Source of the DNA: Tubiluchus corallicola | Taxonomy: Eukaryota > Priapulida > Priapulimorpha > Priapulimorphida > Tubiluchidae | DNA length: 28,934 bases | NCBI GenBank assembly: GCA_030141605.1 | Contig: JAQGDQ010000544.1 | Coordinates: 117,501 to 146,434 of the forward strand | Direction of reading: 5' to 3' | Part shown: positions 21,701 to 26,917 of the stretch, piece by piece | Position numbering within the stretch: position 1 is the stretch's first letter | Layout: every line of letters begins with the position of its first letter | Notes under the pieces: generated by a model | What the model was told of the DNA's origin: nothing | Database searches by the model: none | Seen by the model: the letters and a program-made list of their open reading frames with translations, nothing else | Position numbers and translations under genes: made by a program

Positions 21701-23263
21701 AACCACCAAATAATCCTCCTCCGAATATGTGGGAAAACAAATTGTCAGCAAACAATCCTAGTTAAAAGCACGAAAGTTTAATATGAAATAAAAATTACAA
21801 TTAGAAATTAAAGTTACTATTAATGAGAATCCAGAATAAAGCTGTTGCTTTTGTTTAAATAAGGCAAATGTTGCAGTGCAATACCACATAGAATCACATT
21901 CTCCTTTGCGATAAAGCTCAAAACAACTACAGTTTCATTTCGTAGCCAGCTGTCTGCTATAATTTCTAATATCAACAAAGGTAACCCAAACAAAGGGAAT
22001 TACAAAAATCGATTACCCATTAGATAATTTAACTAATTTTTAAAGTCAAGCATTAATCCGCTATACATTTACATAGTCAATTTACAATTACAGACAGAAA
22101 TATACCACATTAAAACAACATTTCTTCTATACCGTTTTCGCATTCTGTGACTAGACTAAAAAAACTTTAACTTATATGCAAAGTCAGAATGAATTAAGGT
22201 TAAAAGTGACAGACTATTTTAGCAATAAAACACTAGGATTTACGTTAATTACCAAAACTAGATTTAAAATAAATTGATTAAAATTAATTGGTAGCATAAC
22301 AATGGCATCTCTGTCAAATCAGTAGCTCTAGAGGTAAGGTTCCATAAACATGTAAACTTGTGTCGCATGGTTGCAGTGTGCAAAAATGAATAAAAATCCC
22401 ACTAGTACAACGTCCCATGTTCTGGTGGGGAAGCGCTGAAGCCCGGCAGGAAGAAGAACCTGATAAAGATAAAGAGTGGTATCAACCTTCTTCACATTAG
22501 TTGGCAATTACCGATATTATTAATTAGATTATGACTTTGAATGCCAGAATGTTGGTAAATCTTCGCAGTTTACTTCACAACAATTATTACCCTTTGTGGA
22601 TAATGAGGTGAAGATAGAAAGAAGACGCTGAAACACTACCAGCTAATTTGAAAAATGTTGACACGATAACTATCCCCGTACTGTGGGCATGGATAACAGG
22701 TGGCGCTGTTGGATTGTGCGCTACAAAGATGAAATCTCGGGCCTCTCTGTCATGTGGGATTAGTAGCTCAGTTGACAGAGCATGGGATAATTCCAGGCCT
22801 CGGGTTCAAATCCCGACTCATTTACAAGTTTTTAGCGTTTCTTTTCCTTCTTGAACTCGGTACCTCTACAACAAGAATAATAATTGTTGTGTAGTAAACC
22901 ACAATGATTTTCGAACAGCCTGTCATTCACAGTCACAATCTAATTAATGAGTGGTATTGCAGCTATGTCATTGTTTTTATTCAGCTATATTCGGGTATAA
23001 GATCGCCAAAAGTAAATCAAAGACAATTATTCTTTACCTTGTAAACCTTTAGCTTTCAACAACATTAAATGATTTCATCAAACATTGTTTTCATACAACA
23101 GGTTCAATACTTCCGCTCCACAATTGGAAACCAGGACATGGTCATGTGGAGGACTGTGGAAGAAGTAATTCGCGCCAACATTGACTACATGGAAAAGAAT
23201 CAGGAAGACCTAATAGAGTGGCTAGAAGAAGTAAATTCAGGAACGCGATCTATATTTAAATAA
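875..23263 (+). CDS. M1 zinc aminopeptidase, aminopeptidase N-like (22 exons, complete)
   Basis: Joined exons: 875-1088, 1586-1693, 2928-3231, 4706-4861, 5623-5737, 6492-6618, 6737-6891, 8151-8264, 8984-9127, 9360-9425, 9592-9657, 10129-10310, 11527-11618, 13089-13225, 14721-14776, 14884-15031, 15909-15991, 16747-16857, 18113-18280, 18447-18587, 20899-20977, 23102-23263. All junctions are GT-AG, phases agree, and the product is 975 residues, normal for the family. It is a type II ectoenzyme that removes N-terminal residues from peptides. Visible are a membrane anchor (about 34-58), the QMQ...FPCFDEP substrate-site region (215-231), GAMEN (352-356), HEIAH zinc ligands (388-392) with the third ligand E411, catalytic-type Y477 in ISYAK, and an ERAP1-like C-terminal half with Cys pairs 767/774 and 804/840, spaced as in mammalian aminopeptidase N. 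QMQ favours aminopeptidase N over A, but substrate preference is inferred. The start at 875 has a good context (aaacATGG). Confidence 0.95.
1089..1585 (+). other. Intron 1
   Basis: AT-rich intron. No repeat or other element recognised. It ends in a pyrimidine-rich tcttttcttttgcag acceptor. Confidence 0.85.
1586..1693 (+). CDS. Aminopeptidase exon 2
   Basis: Codes for residues 72-107: [16 protein letters not shown], the canonical start of the M1 N-terminal beta domain (family form RLP..v.P.hY.l.L.P). Donor is gaag|gtaact. Confidence 0.93.
1694..2927 (+). other. Intron 2
   Basis: No gene seen. It holds a (GTC/ATC)n trinucleotide array at 2659-2731. The minus-strand open frame at 2365-2622 shows no domain and is probably chance. 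Confidence 0.8.
2659..2731. repeat. (GTC)n-(ATC)n trinucleotide microsatellite
   Basis: A run of gtc units followed by atc units with ttatc interruptions. It has the same GAY character on the opposite strand as the arrays near 5499, 8684 and 17238. Confidence 0.9.
2928..3231 (+). CDS. Aminopeptidase exon 3
   Basis: Codes for residues 108-208. It begins G-N-V-R-I-T-I, the family G.v.i.i strand, and contains the FRG/GIYLSSY segment (family GfY.S.Y) that precedes the substrate-site strand. Acceptor cgtttag, donor |gtaagt at 3232. Confidence 0.93.
3811..3877. repeat. (CT)n followed by (TA)n
   Basis: Uninterrupted ct dinucleotides to about 3844, then ta dinucleotides to 3877. Confidence 0.97.
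4032..4109. repeat. (GT)n microsatellite
   Basis: About 39 GT units with a single c substitution near 4101. Confidence 0.97.
4706..4861 (+). CDS. Aminopeptidase exon 4: substrate-site region
   Basis: Codes for residues 209-260. It carries [19 protein letters not shown], closely matching the mammalian aminopeptidase N pattern (QMQ..dARk.FPCFDEP). The Gln of QMQ binds the peptide N-terminus in that enzyme. Donor is ccag|gtatgc. Confidence 0.95.
5412..5484. repeat. AT-only quasi-palindromic tract
   Basis: Almost pure A/T made of ataatat/attatat words and their complements, so it can fold on itself. Confidence 0.8.
5499..5589. repeat. Degenerate (GTC/ATC)n array
   Basis: Trinucleotide array of gtc, atc and ttc units, ending about 30 bases before the exon 5 acceptor. 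Confidence 0.9.
5623..5737 (+). CDS. Aminopeptidase exon 5
   Basis: Codes for residues 261-299. It includes [19 protein letters not shown], matching the family signature (TP.M.TYLlAF.v.df). Acceptor tttttctag, donor aat|gtaagt. Confidence 0.94.
5738..6491 (+). other. Intron 5
   Basis: No element identified with confidence. A more GC-rich block at about 6150-6385 begins with an ATG in good context (6160) that opens 31 codons. It could be the remnant of an unknown repeat. Confidence 0.75.
6492..6618 (+). CDS. Aminopeptidase exon 6
   Basis: Codes for residues 300-341 plus one base. It corresponds to the segment that joins the N-terminal beta domain to the catalytic domain. The acceptor is ccccaag and the donor tcag|gtactt. 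Confidence 0.92.
6737..6891 (+). CDS. Aminopeptidase exon 7: GAMEN and HEXXH
   Basis: Codes for residues 342-393. It has [13 protein letters not shown] with the exopeptidase motif GAMEN at 352-356, and VAHEIAHQ with zinc ligands H388 and H392 and general base E389. It is the key catalytic exon. Donor is cag|gtaaaa. Confidence 0.97.
7343..7485. repeat. Intronic direct repeat, copy 1
   Basis: Shares ggaatataaaattgatactt, acgctgctacta and a long match beginning tggcaaacgtccagtaactt with the segment at 7910-8035. It contains about 23 bases (actcactgctatta... to agcat) that the other copy lacks. Confidence 0.85.
7910..8035. repeat. Intronic direct repeat, copy 2
   Basis: Second copy of the 7343-7485 segment, same orientation, about 570 bases downstream, diverged by scattered substitutions and one deletion. 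Confidence 0.85.
8151..8264 (+). CDS. Aminopeptidase exon 8: third zinc ligand
   Basis: Codes for residues 394-431. [11 protein letters not shown]...[12 protein letters not shown] supplies E411, 18 residues after the HEIAH motif, as required for the M1 gluzincin site. Phase 0 on both sides. Confidence 0.97.
8373..8476. repeat. (CT)n microsatellite
   Basis: A pyrimidine tract, imperfect until about 8408 and then pure ct to 8476. Confidence 0.97.
8684..8929. repeat. (GAT/GAC)n trinucleotide array, about 245 bp
   Basis: Gat and gac units with gct, gaa and gtt variants. This is the longest of the GAY-type arrays in the gene. It ends about 55 bases before exon 9. Confidence 0.95.
8984..9127 (+). 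CDS. Aminopeptidase exon 9: catalytic Tyr
   Basis: Codes for residues 432-479 and ends ISYAK. Y477 aligns with the transition-state-stabilising Tyr of the family (ISYsKGa). Phase 0 on both sides. Confidence 0.95.
9360..9425 (+). CDS. Aminopeptidase exon 10
   Basis: 22 codons, residues 480-501, [20 protein letters not shown], which matches the family block KGa.v.rMl..fLG...F..Gl. Phase 0 on both sides. Confidence 0.94.
9592..9657 (+). CDS. Aminopeptidase exon 11
   Basis: 22 codons, residues 502-523. [20 protein letters not shown] matches the family Yl..h.y.na.t.dLw.al block. Confidence 0.94.
9658..10128 (+). other. Intron 11
   Basis: Contains a (CT)n tract at 9735-9794. Nothing else seen. 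Confidence 0.85.
9735..9794. repeat. (CT)n microsatellite
   Basis: Nearly pure ct dinucleotides with a few ttt/ccc interruptions at the 3' end. Confidence 0.95.
10129..10310 (+). CDS. Aminopeptidase exon 12
   Basis: Codes for residues 524-583 plus two bases. [19 protein letters not shown] matches the conserved v.imd.Wt.q.GyP.v.v block that leads into the C-terminal domains. Donor is ctgc|gtaatc; the intron frame hits TAA at once. Confidence 0.93.
10311..11526 (+). other. Intron 12
   Basis: The part at 10457-10870 is clearly more GC-rich and purine-structured than its surroundings (see separate entry). The rest is AT-rich with no recognised element. A TGACGTCA octamer lies at 10950-10957. 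Confidence 0.8.
10457..10870. repeat. Compositionally distinct block, possible dispersed repeat
   Basis: The block has G-runs (ggaaggaagggggg, ccgaggggggtg), A-runs and a 16-bp perfect palindrome at 10602-10617 (aaaaatggccattttt). Base composition departs sharply from the AT-rich introns around it. It begins just after a ta-rich tract. Both strands are partly open, but I recognise no protein. A transposon-derived or horizontally acquired insert is only an inference. Confidence 0.45.
11527..11618 (+). CDS. Aminopeptidase exon 13
   Basis: Codes for residues 584-614 plus one base. It includes [10 protein letters not shown] and the following [10 protein letters not shown], the family W.iPlty......W segment. 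Donor is aaa|gtaagc. Confidence 0.9.
11619..13088 (+). other. Intron 13
   Basis: AT-rich, with a short (acaaag)n run at 12360-12387. Open frames at 11708-11962 and 12806-13045 show no domain. Nothing else recognised. Confidence 0.8.
13089..13225 (+). CDS. Aminopeptidase exon 14
   Basis: Codes for residues 615-660. [20 protein letters not shown] matches the family W...N....gyyRV.Yd..nw block at the start of the ERAP1-like C-terminal domain. Confidence 0.94.
13226..14720 (+). other. Intron 14
   Basis: Contains a degenerate antisense LINE reverse-transcriptase tail (13758-13937). The remainder has no recognised feature. The long minus-strand open frame at 13464-13727 is adjacent to, and possibly derived from, the same element. 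Confidence 0.75.
13758..13937 (-). mobile_element. Degenerate non-LTR retrotransposon RT C-terminal fragment
   Basis: Reading the minus strand from 13937 gives [20 protein letters not shown] followed by a Ser/Lys/Leu-rich stretch to a stop at 13758. The W.DLPnhIKss.Siy.Fkk pattern is typical of the C-terminal end of jockey/CR1-type reverse transcriptases. The frame upstream is broken by stops, so this is a dead fragment. Subfamily cannot be assigned. Confidence 0.45.
14721..14776 (+). CDS. Aminopeptidase exon 15
   Basis: A 56-base exon for residues 661-678 plus two bases. [15 protein letters not shown] is the conserved NRaqliDDaf.lA motif. Acceptor ctttctttag, donor ccag|gtaata. Confidence 0.95.
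14884..15031 (+). CDS. Aminopeptidase exon 16
   Basis: Codes for residues 679-728. [20 protein letters not shown] matches the family l.yl..E.dy.pW.aal..l block. Confidence 0.94.
15032..15908 (+). other. Intron 16
   Basis: Contains a (TA)n tract at 15672-15730. Two short similar phrases near 15387 and 15493 (gatgaaagtttaaa.gcagt) suggest a small local duplication. Nothing else seen. Confidence 0.8.
15672..15730. repeat. (TA)n microsatellite
   Basis: Pure ta dinucleotides with one tg interruption near 15717. Confidence 0.97.
15909..15991 (+). CDS. Aminopeptidase exon 17
   Basis: Codes for residues 729-755 plus two bases: a helical segment ending with a Y-G-W segment and acidic residues, as expected for the ERAP1-like repeat region. 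Flanks are tttttag and |gtaagc. Confidence 0.88.
15992..16746 (+). other. Intron 17
   Basis: AT-rich; the open frames here have no recognisable domain. Nothing else seen. Confidence 0.8.
16747..16857 (+). CDS. Aminopeptidase exon 18: first cysteine pair
   Basis: Codes for residues 756-792 plus two bases. [10 protein letters not shown] places C767 and C774 seven residues apart, as in the disulfide of mammalian aminopeptidase N. A following YHQWM motif is also family-typical. Confidence 0.94.
17137..17704. repeat. 34-bp minisatellite interrupted by a LINE insertion
   Basis: Units start at 17137, 17171, 17205, 17637 and 17671 with core ttagtatattatctaaagaa. The third unit is completed only if the 17238-17624 insert and one copy of the 11-bp flank cttttacaagt are removed; the register then continues without a gap. 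Confidence 0.88.
17238..17624 (-). mobile_element. 5'-truncated non-LTR retrotransposon (LINE) 3' end
   Basis: The minus strand reads open for 106 codons from 17623 to a TAG at 17303-17305. It begins [17 protein letters not shown], then has [16 protein letters not shown], and ends in a C2H2-like finger [20 protein letters not shown]. This is the familiar C-terminal end of endonuclease/reverse-transcriptase proteins of invertebrate LINEs. The 3' tail on the minus strand is a (CGA)n run (plus strand 17238-17260), and both sides carry the 11-bp direct repeat cttttacaagt (17227-17237, 17625-17635). The intact frame and target-site duplication indicate a fairly recent insertion. The catalytic domains are absent, so it is immobile. 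Confidence 0.85.
18113..18280 (+). CDS. Aminopeptidase exon 19: second cysteine pair
   Basis: Codes for residues 793-848 plus two bases. [18 protein letters not shown] matches the family vyc.ai..g.eeeW.f.w block. C804 and C840 are 36 residues apart, as in mammalian aminopeptidase N. Donor is acag|gtgagt. Confidence 0.95.
18358..18434 (+). pseudogene. Upstream duplicate of the exon 20 acceptor and 5' end
   Basis: The segment acttttttag plus the next 67 bases repeats 18437-18513 with a 79-base offset. It keeps an AG acceptor (18367) and an open frame for 26 codons. Since 79 is not a multiple of three, splicing here reads into the real exon out of frame and stops at TGA 18471-18473, losing over 90 C-terminal residues. 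The segment has no plausible donor of its own. It is best read as a decoy or NMD-inducing acceptor, not a working exon. Confidence 0.8.
18447..18587 (+). CDS. Aminopeptidase exon 20
   Basis: Codes for residues 849-895 plus two bases. [18 protein letters not shown] matches the family vWdf...nw..l block. The acceptor is tactttttcag (18446) and the donor gacag|gtatgt. A second gacag|gtatgt lies 21 bases downstream, giving a possible in-frame extension of seven residues. Confidence 0.93.
19914..20219 (+). mobile_element. LTR-like block (candidate Ty3-type solo LTR)
   Basis: Starts TGTACGGTCC and a 9-bp-arm palindrome (ccagtgaat/attcactgg, 19922-19943), has TATATATA near 20005, a ttaataaac polyadenylation-type signal near 20161, and ends ttcttgttctaca. 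This order resembles LTRs of Ty3-type elements. I could not find a target-site duplication, so both ends are uncertain. Confidence 0.4.
20344..20535 (+). mobile_element. LTR-like block (candidate solo LTR)
   Basis: Begins TGTTAGATGTGTGG and ends gatcaCA, with TATATAAG at 20392-20399. Flanks are gatgc (20339-20343) and tatgc (20536-20540), a near-perfect 5-bp target-site duplication. No internal retroelement coding region is present. Confidence 0.4.
20899..20977 (+). CDS. Aminopeptidase exon 21
   Basis: Codes for residues 896-922: [20 protein letters not shown], matching the family f....li..vt..f.te.el block. Phase 2 acceptor, phase 0 donor (gag|gtaagt). Confidence 0.93.
21427..21620 (+). mobile_element. 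Possible tRNA-derived SINE remnant
   Basis: The phrase atagtcgagtggtcac (about 21431) resembles a Ser/Leu-type tRNA D arm (A box), and gaatcccggt (about 21537) resembles the end of a B box. The spacing of about 100 bases is too long for an intact tRNA promoter, so this is weak. Confidence 0.22.
21637..21757 (-). pseudogene. Orphan antisense exon of a DnaJ subfamily A-like protein
   Basis: On the minus strand, 39 intact codons lie between a tttaactag acceptor and a cctttacg|gtaatt donor. They read [20 protein letters not shown], then [18 protein letters not shown]. This matches the Gly/Phe-rich linker and the HPL start of the client-binding domain in DnaJ A-type (HSP40) co-chaperones such as DNAJA2 ([13 protein letters not shown]...RRGED..HPLkV). 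The usual GED is replaced by CGQ. I find no J domain upstream and no zinc-finger (CxxCxGxG) exon downstream in the intron. It is probably a duplicated gene fragment; one exon of a larger nested gene is the alternative. Confidence 0.7.
22757..22823 (+). pseudogene. tRNA-like relic (tRNA pseudogene or SINE head)
   Basis: It has an A box (tagctcagttgac), a perfect D stem (gctc/gagc), a B box (ggttcaaatcc) and a 5-bp T stem (tcggg/cccga). The anticodon arm collapses to tggga-taa-ttcca with a three-base loop, so there is no usable anticodon, and the acceptor stem is largely mispaired. It is not a functional tRNA. Confidence 0.7.
23102..23263 (+). CDS. Aminopeptidase exon 22: C-terminus and stop
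   Basis: Codes for residues 923-975 and TAA at 23261-23263. An M.R.vE.v..ni.w.....dl..WL pattern closes the ERAP1-like domain as in aminopeptidase N. Confidence 0.95.
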   Translation, partial: VQYFRSTIGNQDMVMWRTVEEVIRANIDYMEKNQEDLIEWLEEVNSGTRSIFK

Positions 23264-23388
23264 CAGCCAAAAATTATGATTCTTTTAACATTAATTGTAC
23301 TTTTGTGAAAAGAAAGTGCCATTGCTCAGAGCAGAGCATATTTCAAAACAAGGGATGTTTTAAAACCGGTAATCTGTATGAGAAAATT

Positions 23389-23454
23389 AATAAAGAAATA
23401 AACTGATTAAATTTTCTATATTTGTAACAAATGCTCGATGTGACGATGAATAAA
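23389..23454 (+). terminator. Candidate polyadenylation signals of the aminopeptidase gene
   Basis: AATAAA occurs at 23389-23394, 23397-23402 and 23449-23454, 126-190 bases after the stop codon. The first two overlap-adjacent hexamers fit a short 3' UTR. Confidence 0.65.
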
Positions 23455-23950
23455 ATTTAATGGAAACACACAATGTCACTTTTGTTAGTTTCAAATTGTA
23501 TTAGCTTGCGTTATTGTGTTTCACTTAATATTTTTGCAACTGATGTTACTGTACCTGACTGTCTGACGTCCAGACTGGTTGACCCCACTCCACTAGGCAG
23601 CAAAAACCGAAACTGGGGGTGAGGAGATAATGCTCCTAGTGTCTAACTATAGTAACTTGTAATACATCAAATGAAAGCGCTCGATGAGACAAATTTAATG
23701 ATTTAGTGTAAACATGTTTTATGAACATCGTATTTAAAATAAAATAAATTACTTATCTGACTCCAGATTGGCTGACCCTTGACTAAAGGGTCAGTTTGAC
23801 TAAAGCGACATGCAATTCCCAGGCAGTCAAGTACGGTGAATTCATTGAATTCATTGAAAGCGATGTTATGACCTTCAGAGCCTTGACCTTTGGTTTTGAG
23901 TGAGAAACTGGCAAACTCCAATTTCATTGCAGCTGTTGTAATGGAGATTG
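23455..23950. other. Intergenic segment before the minisatellites
   Basis: No gene recognised. A perfect 8-bp-stem hairpin (tgaccctt/aagggtca) lies at 23773-23793. The phrases near 23567 and 23758 (tgac.tccaga.tgg.tgaccc) are imperfect copies of each other. Confidence 0.6.
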
Positions 23951-24947
23951 AGTTGTGCTGTGTCAGCAGAACGTAACAAAAAGTACTTTGCCAGATTTGT
24001 GCTGTGTCAGCAGAACGTAAAAAGTGCTCTGCCAGAGTTGTGCTGTGTCAGCAGAACGTAAAAAAGTGCTTTTCCAGAGTTGTGCTGTGTCAGCAGAACG
24101 TAACAAAAAGAGCTTTACCAGAGTTGTGCTGTGTCAGCAGAACGTAAAATAGTGCTTTGCCAGAGTTGTGATGTGTCAGCAGAACGCAAAAAGTGCTCTG
24201 CCAGAGTTGTGCTGTGTCAGCAGAACGTAAAAAAGTGCTTTGCCAGAGTTGTGCTGTGTCAGCAGAACGTAAAAAGTGCTTTGCCAGAGTTGTGCTGTGT
24301 CAGCAGAACGTAAAAAAGTGCTTTTCCAGAGTTGTGCTGTGTCAGCAGAACGTAACAAAAAGAGCTTTACCAGAGTTGTGCTGTGTCAGCAGAACGTAAA
24401 ATAGTGCTTTGCCAGAGTTGTGATGTGTCAGCAGAACGCAAAAAGTGCTCTGCCAGAGTTGTGCTGTGTCAGCAGAACGTAAAAAAGTGCTCTGCCAGAG
24501 TTGTGCTGTGTCAGCAGAACGTAAAATAGTGCTTTGCCAGAGTTGTGATGTGTCAGCAGAACGCAAAAAGTGCTCTGCCAGAGTTGTGCTGTGTCAGCTG
24601 AACGTAAAAAAGTGCTCTGCCAGAGTTGTGCTGTGTCAGCAGAACGTAAAAAAGTGCTCTGCCAGAGTTGTGCTGTGTCAGCAGAACGTAAAATAGTGCT
24701 TTGCCAGAGTTGTGATGTGTCAGCAGAACGCAAAAAGTGCTCTGCCAGAGTTGTGCTGTGTCAGCAGAACGTAAAAAAGTGCTCTGCCAGAGTTGTGCTG
24801 TGTCAGCAGAACGTAAAATAGTGCTTTGCCAGAGTTGTGATGTGTCAGCAGAACGCAAAAAGTGCTCTGCCAGAGTTGTGCTGTGTCAGCAGAACGTAAA
24901 AAAGTGCTTTGCCAGAGTTGTGCTGTGTCAGCAGAACGTAACAAAAA
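23951..24947. repeat. About 42-bp minisatellite, 24 units, with higher-order structure
   Basis: Each unit has the core gctgtgtcagcagaacgtaa followed by a variable A-run and tgct.tgccagagtt. Units differ in A-run length, in gct/gat, cgt/cgc and ctct/cttt. Variant types recur in fixed order, mostly as three- or four-unit blocks (about 125 or 167 bp). Open frames on both strands are repeat translations. Confidence 0.97.
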
Positions 24948-25152
24948 CATGCATGACGGGTATATGTTGTGTTTACATCACAGAATTAATCCCAGTTCAA
25001 GCTGGGTAGATTTTCTTGACTACGTACGGAGCTAATCACTGAATGTCCAGTACCCATTGTGCACTTTCTGGCTGAGTGACCGTTTGCTATTGTGACAAAC
25101 TTAAACAATACGTAGGCTTACATGCACACTTAGCCAACCTCGAAATAATTTA
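24948..25152. other. Spacer between the two minisatellites
   Basis: About 200 bases with no recognisable feature. Confidence 0.6.
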
Positions 25153-26917
25153 CATGGACGCCAGACTATGACAAACTTCAGTATGATGCACACGCCAGAC
25201 TATGACTAACTTCAGTATGATGTGCACGCCAGACTATGACTAACTTCAGTATGATGTGCACGCCAGACTATGACTAACTTCAGTATGATGCACACGTCAG
25301 ACTGTGACTAACTTCACTATGATGTGCACGTCTGACTATGACTAACTTCAGTATGATGTGCACGCCAGACTACATCTAGCTTCAGTATGATGTGCACGCC
25401 AGACTATATCTAACTTCAGCATGATGTGCACGCCAGACTATAACTAACTTCAGTATGATGTGCACGCCTGACTATAACTAACTTCAGTATGATGTGCACG
25501 TCTGAGTATAACTAACTTCAGTATGATGCACATGCCAGACTATATCTAACTTCAGTATGATGTGCACCCCAGACTATGACTAACTTCAGTATGATGTGCA
25601 CGCCAGACTATATCTAACTTCAGCATGATGTGCACGCCAGACTATAACTAACTTCAGTATGATGTGCACGCCTGACTATAACTAACTTCAGTATGATGTG
25701 CACGCCTAACTATATCTAACTTCAGCATGATGTGCACGCCAGACTATGACTAACTTCAGTATGATGTGCACGTCTGACTATGACTAACTTCAGTATGATG
25801 TGCACGCCTGACTTTAACTAACTTCAGTATGATGTGCACGCCAGACTATATCTAACTTCAGCATGATGTGCACGCCAGACTATAACTAACTTCAGTATGA
25901 TGTGCACGCCTGACTATATCTAACTTCAGTACGATGTGCACGCCTAACTATATCTAACTTCAGTATGATGTGCACGCCTGACTATAACTAACTTCAGTAT
26001 GATGTGTACGCCTGACTATAACTAACTTCAGTAGGATGTGCACGCCTGACTATATCTAACTTCAGTACGATGTGCACGCCTAACTATATCTAACTTCAGC
26101 ATGATGTGCACGCCAGACTATGACTAACTTCAGTATGATGTGCACGTCTGACTATGACTAACTTCAGTATGATGTGCACGCCTGACTATAACTAACTTCA
26201 GTATGATGTGCACGCCTGACTATATCTAACTTCAGTACGATGTGCACGCCTAACTATATCTAACTTCAGTATGATGTGCACGCCTAACTATATCTAACTT
26301 CAGTATGATGTGCACGCCTGACTATAACTAACTTCAGTATGATGTGCACGTCTGAGTATATCTAACTTCAGTATGATGTGCACGCCTGACTATATCTAAC
26401 TTCTGTATGATGTGCACGCCTGATTATATCTAGCTTCAGTATGATGCACGCGTCAGACTGTGACTAACTCCAGCATGATGTGCACGCCTGACTATGACTA
26501 ACTTCAGCATGATGTGCACGCCTGACTATGACTAACTTCAGTATGATGTGCACGCCAGACTATGACTAACTTCAGTATGATGCACACGTCAGACTGTTAC
26601 TAACTTCAGTATGATGTGCACGCCTGACTATATCTAACTTCAGTACGATGTGCACGCCTGATTATAACTAACTTCAGTATGATGTGCACGCCAGACTATG
26701 ACTAACTTCAGTATGATGTGCACGTCAGACTATAACTAACTTCAGTATGATGTCCACGCCTGACTATAACTAACTTCTGTATGAAGTGCACGCCTGACTA
26801 TAACTAACTTCAGTATGATGTGCACGCCTGACTATAACTAACTTCTGTATGAAGTGCACGCCTGACTATAACTAACTTCTGTATGATGCACATGGACGCC
26901 TAAGACTGTGACGAACT
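25153..26917. repeat. 34-bp satellite array, about 50 units
   Basis: The unit core is cttcagtatgatgtgcacgc followed by c(a/t)gactat(aa/at/ga)ctaa. The period is exactly 34 over long stretches. The first and last units both carry catggacgcc in place of the usual junction. Subtypes (gccaga/gcctga; aac/atc/gac; ttcagcatg) recur in small blocks. No protein-coding signal. Confidence 0.97.

Larger units (their letters stand above)
20978..23101 (+). other. Intron 21
   Basis: Contains an antisense DnaJ-like orphan exon (21637-21757), a weak SINE-like segment (21427-21620) and a tRNA-like relic (22757-22823). The remainder is AT-rich and without recognisable content. Confidence 0.8.

Noticed and set aside
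23951-24950. Repeat proteins on both strands across the 42-bp array
   Set aside because: Frames are open only because the unit lacks stops. Length changes between units shift the frame, and there is no start context, signal peptide or splice structure.
23951-26917. CRISPR-like arrays
   Set aside because: The units are directly adjacent tandem copies with no unique spacers, in a eukaryotic context.
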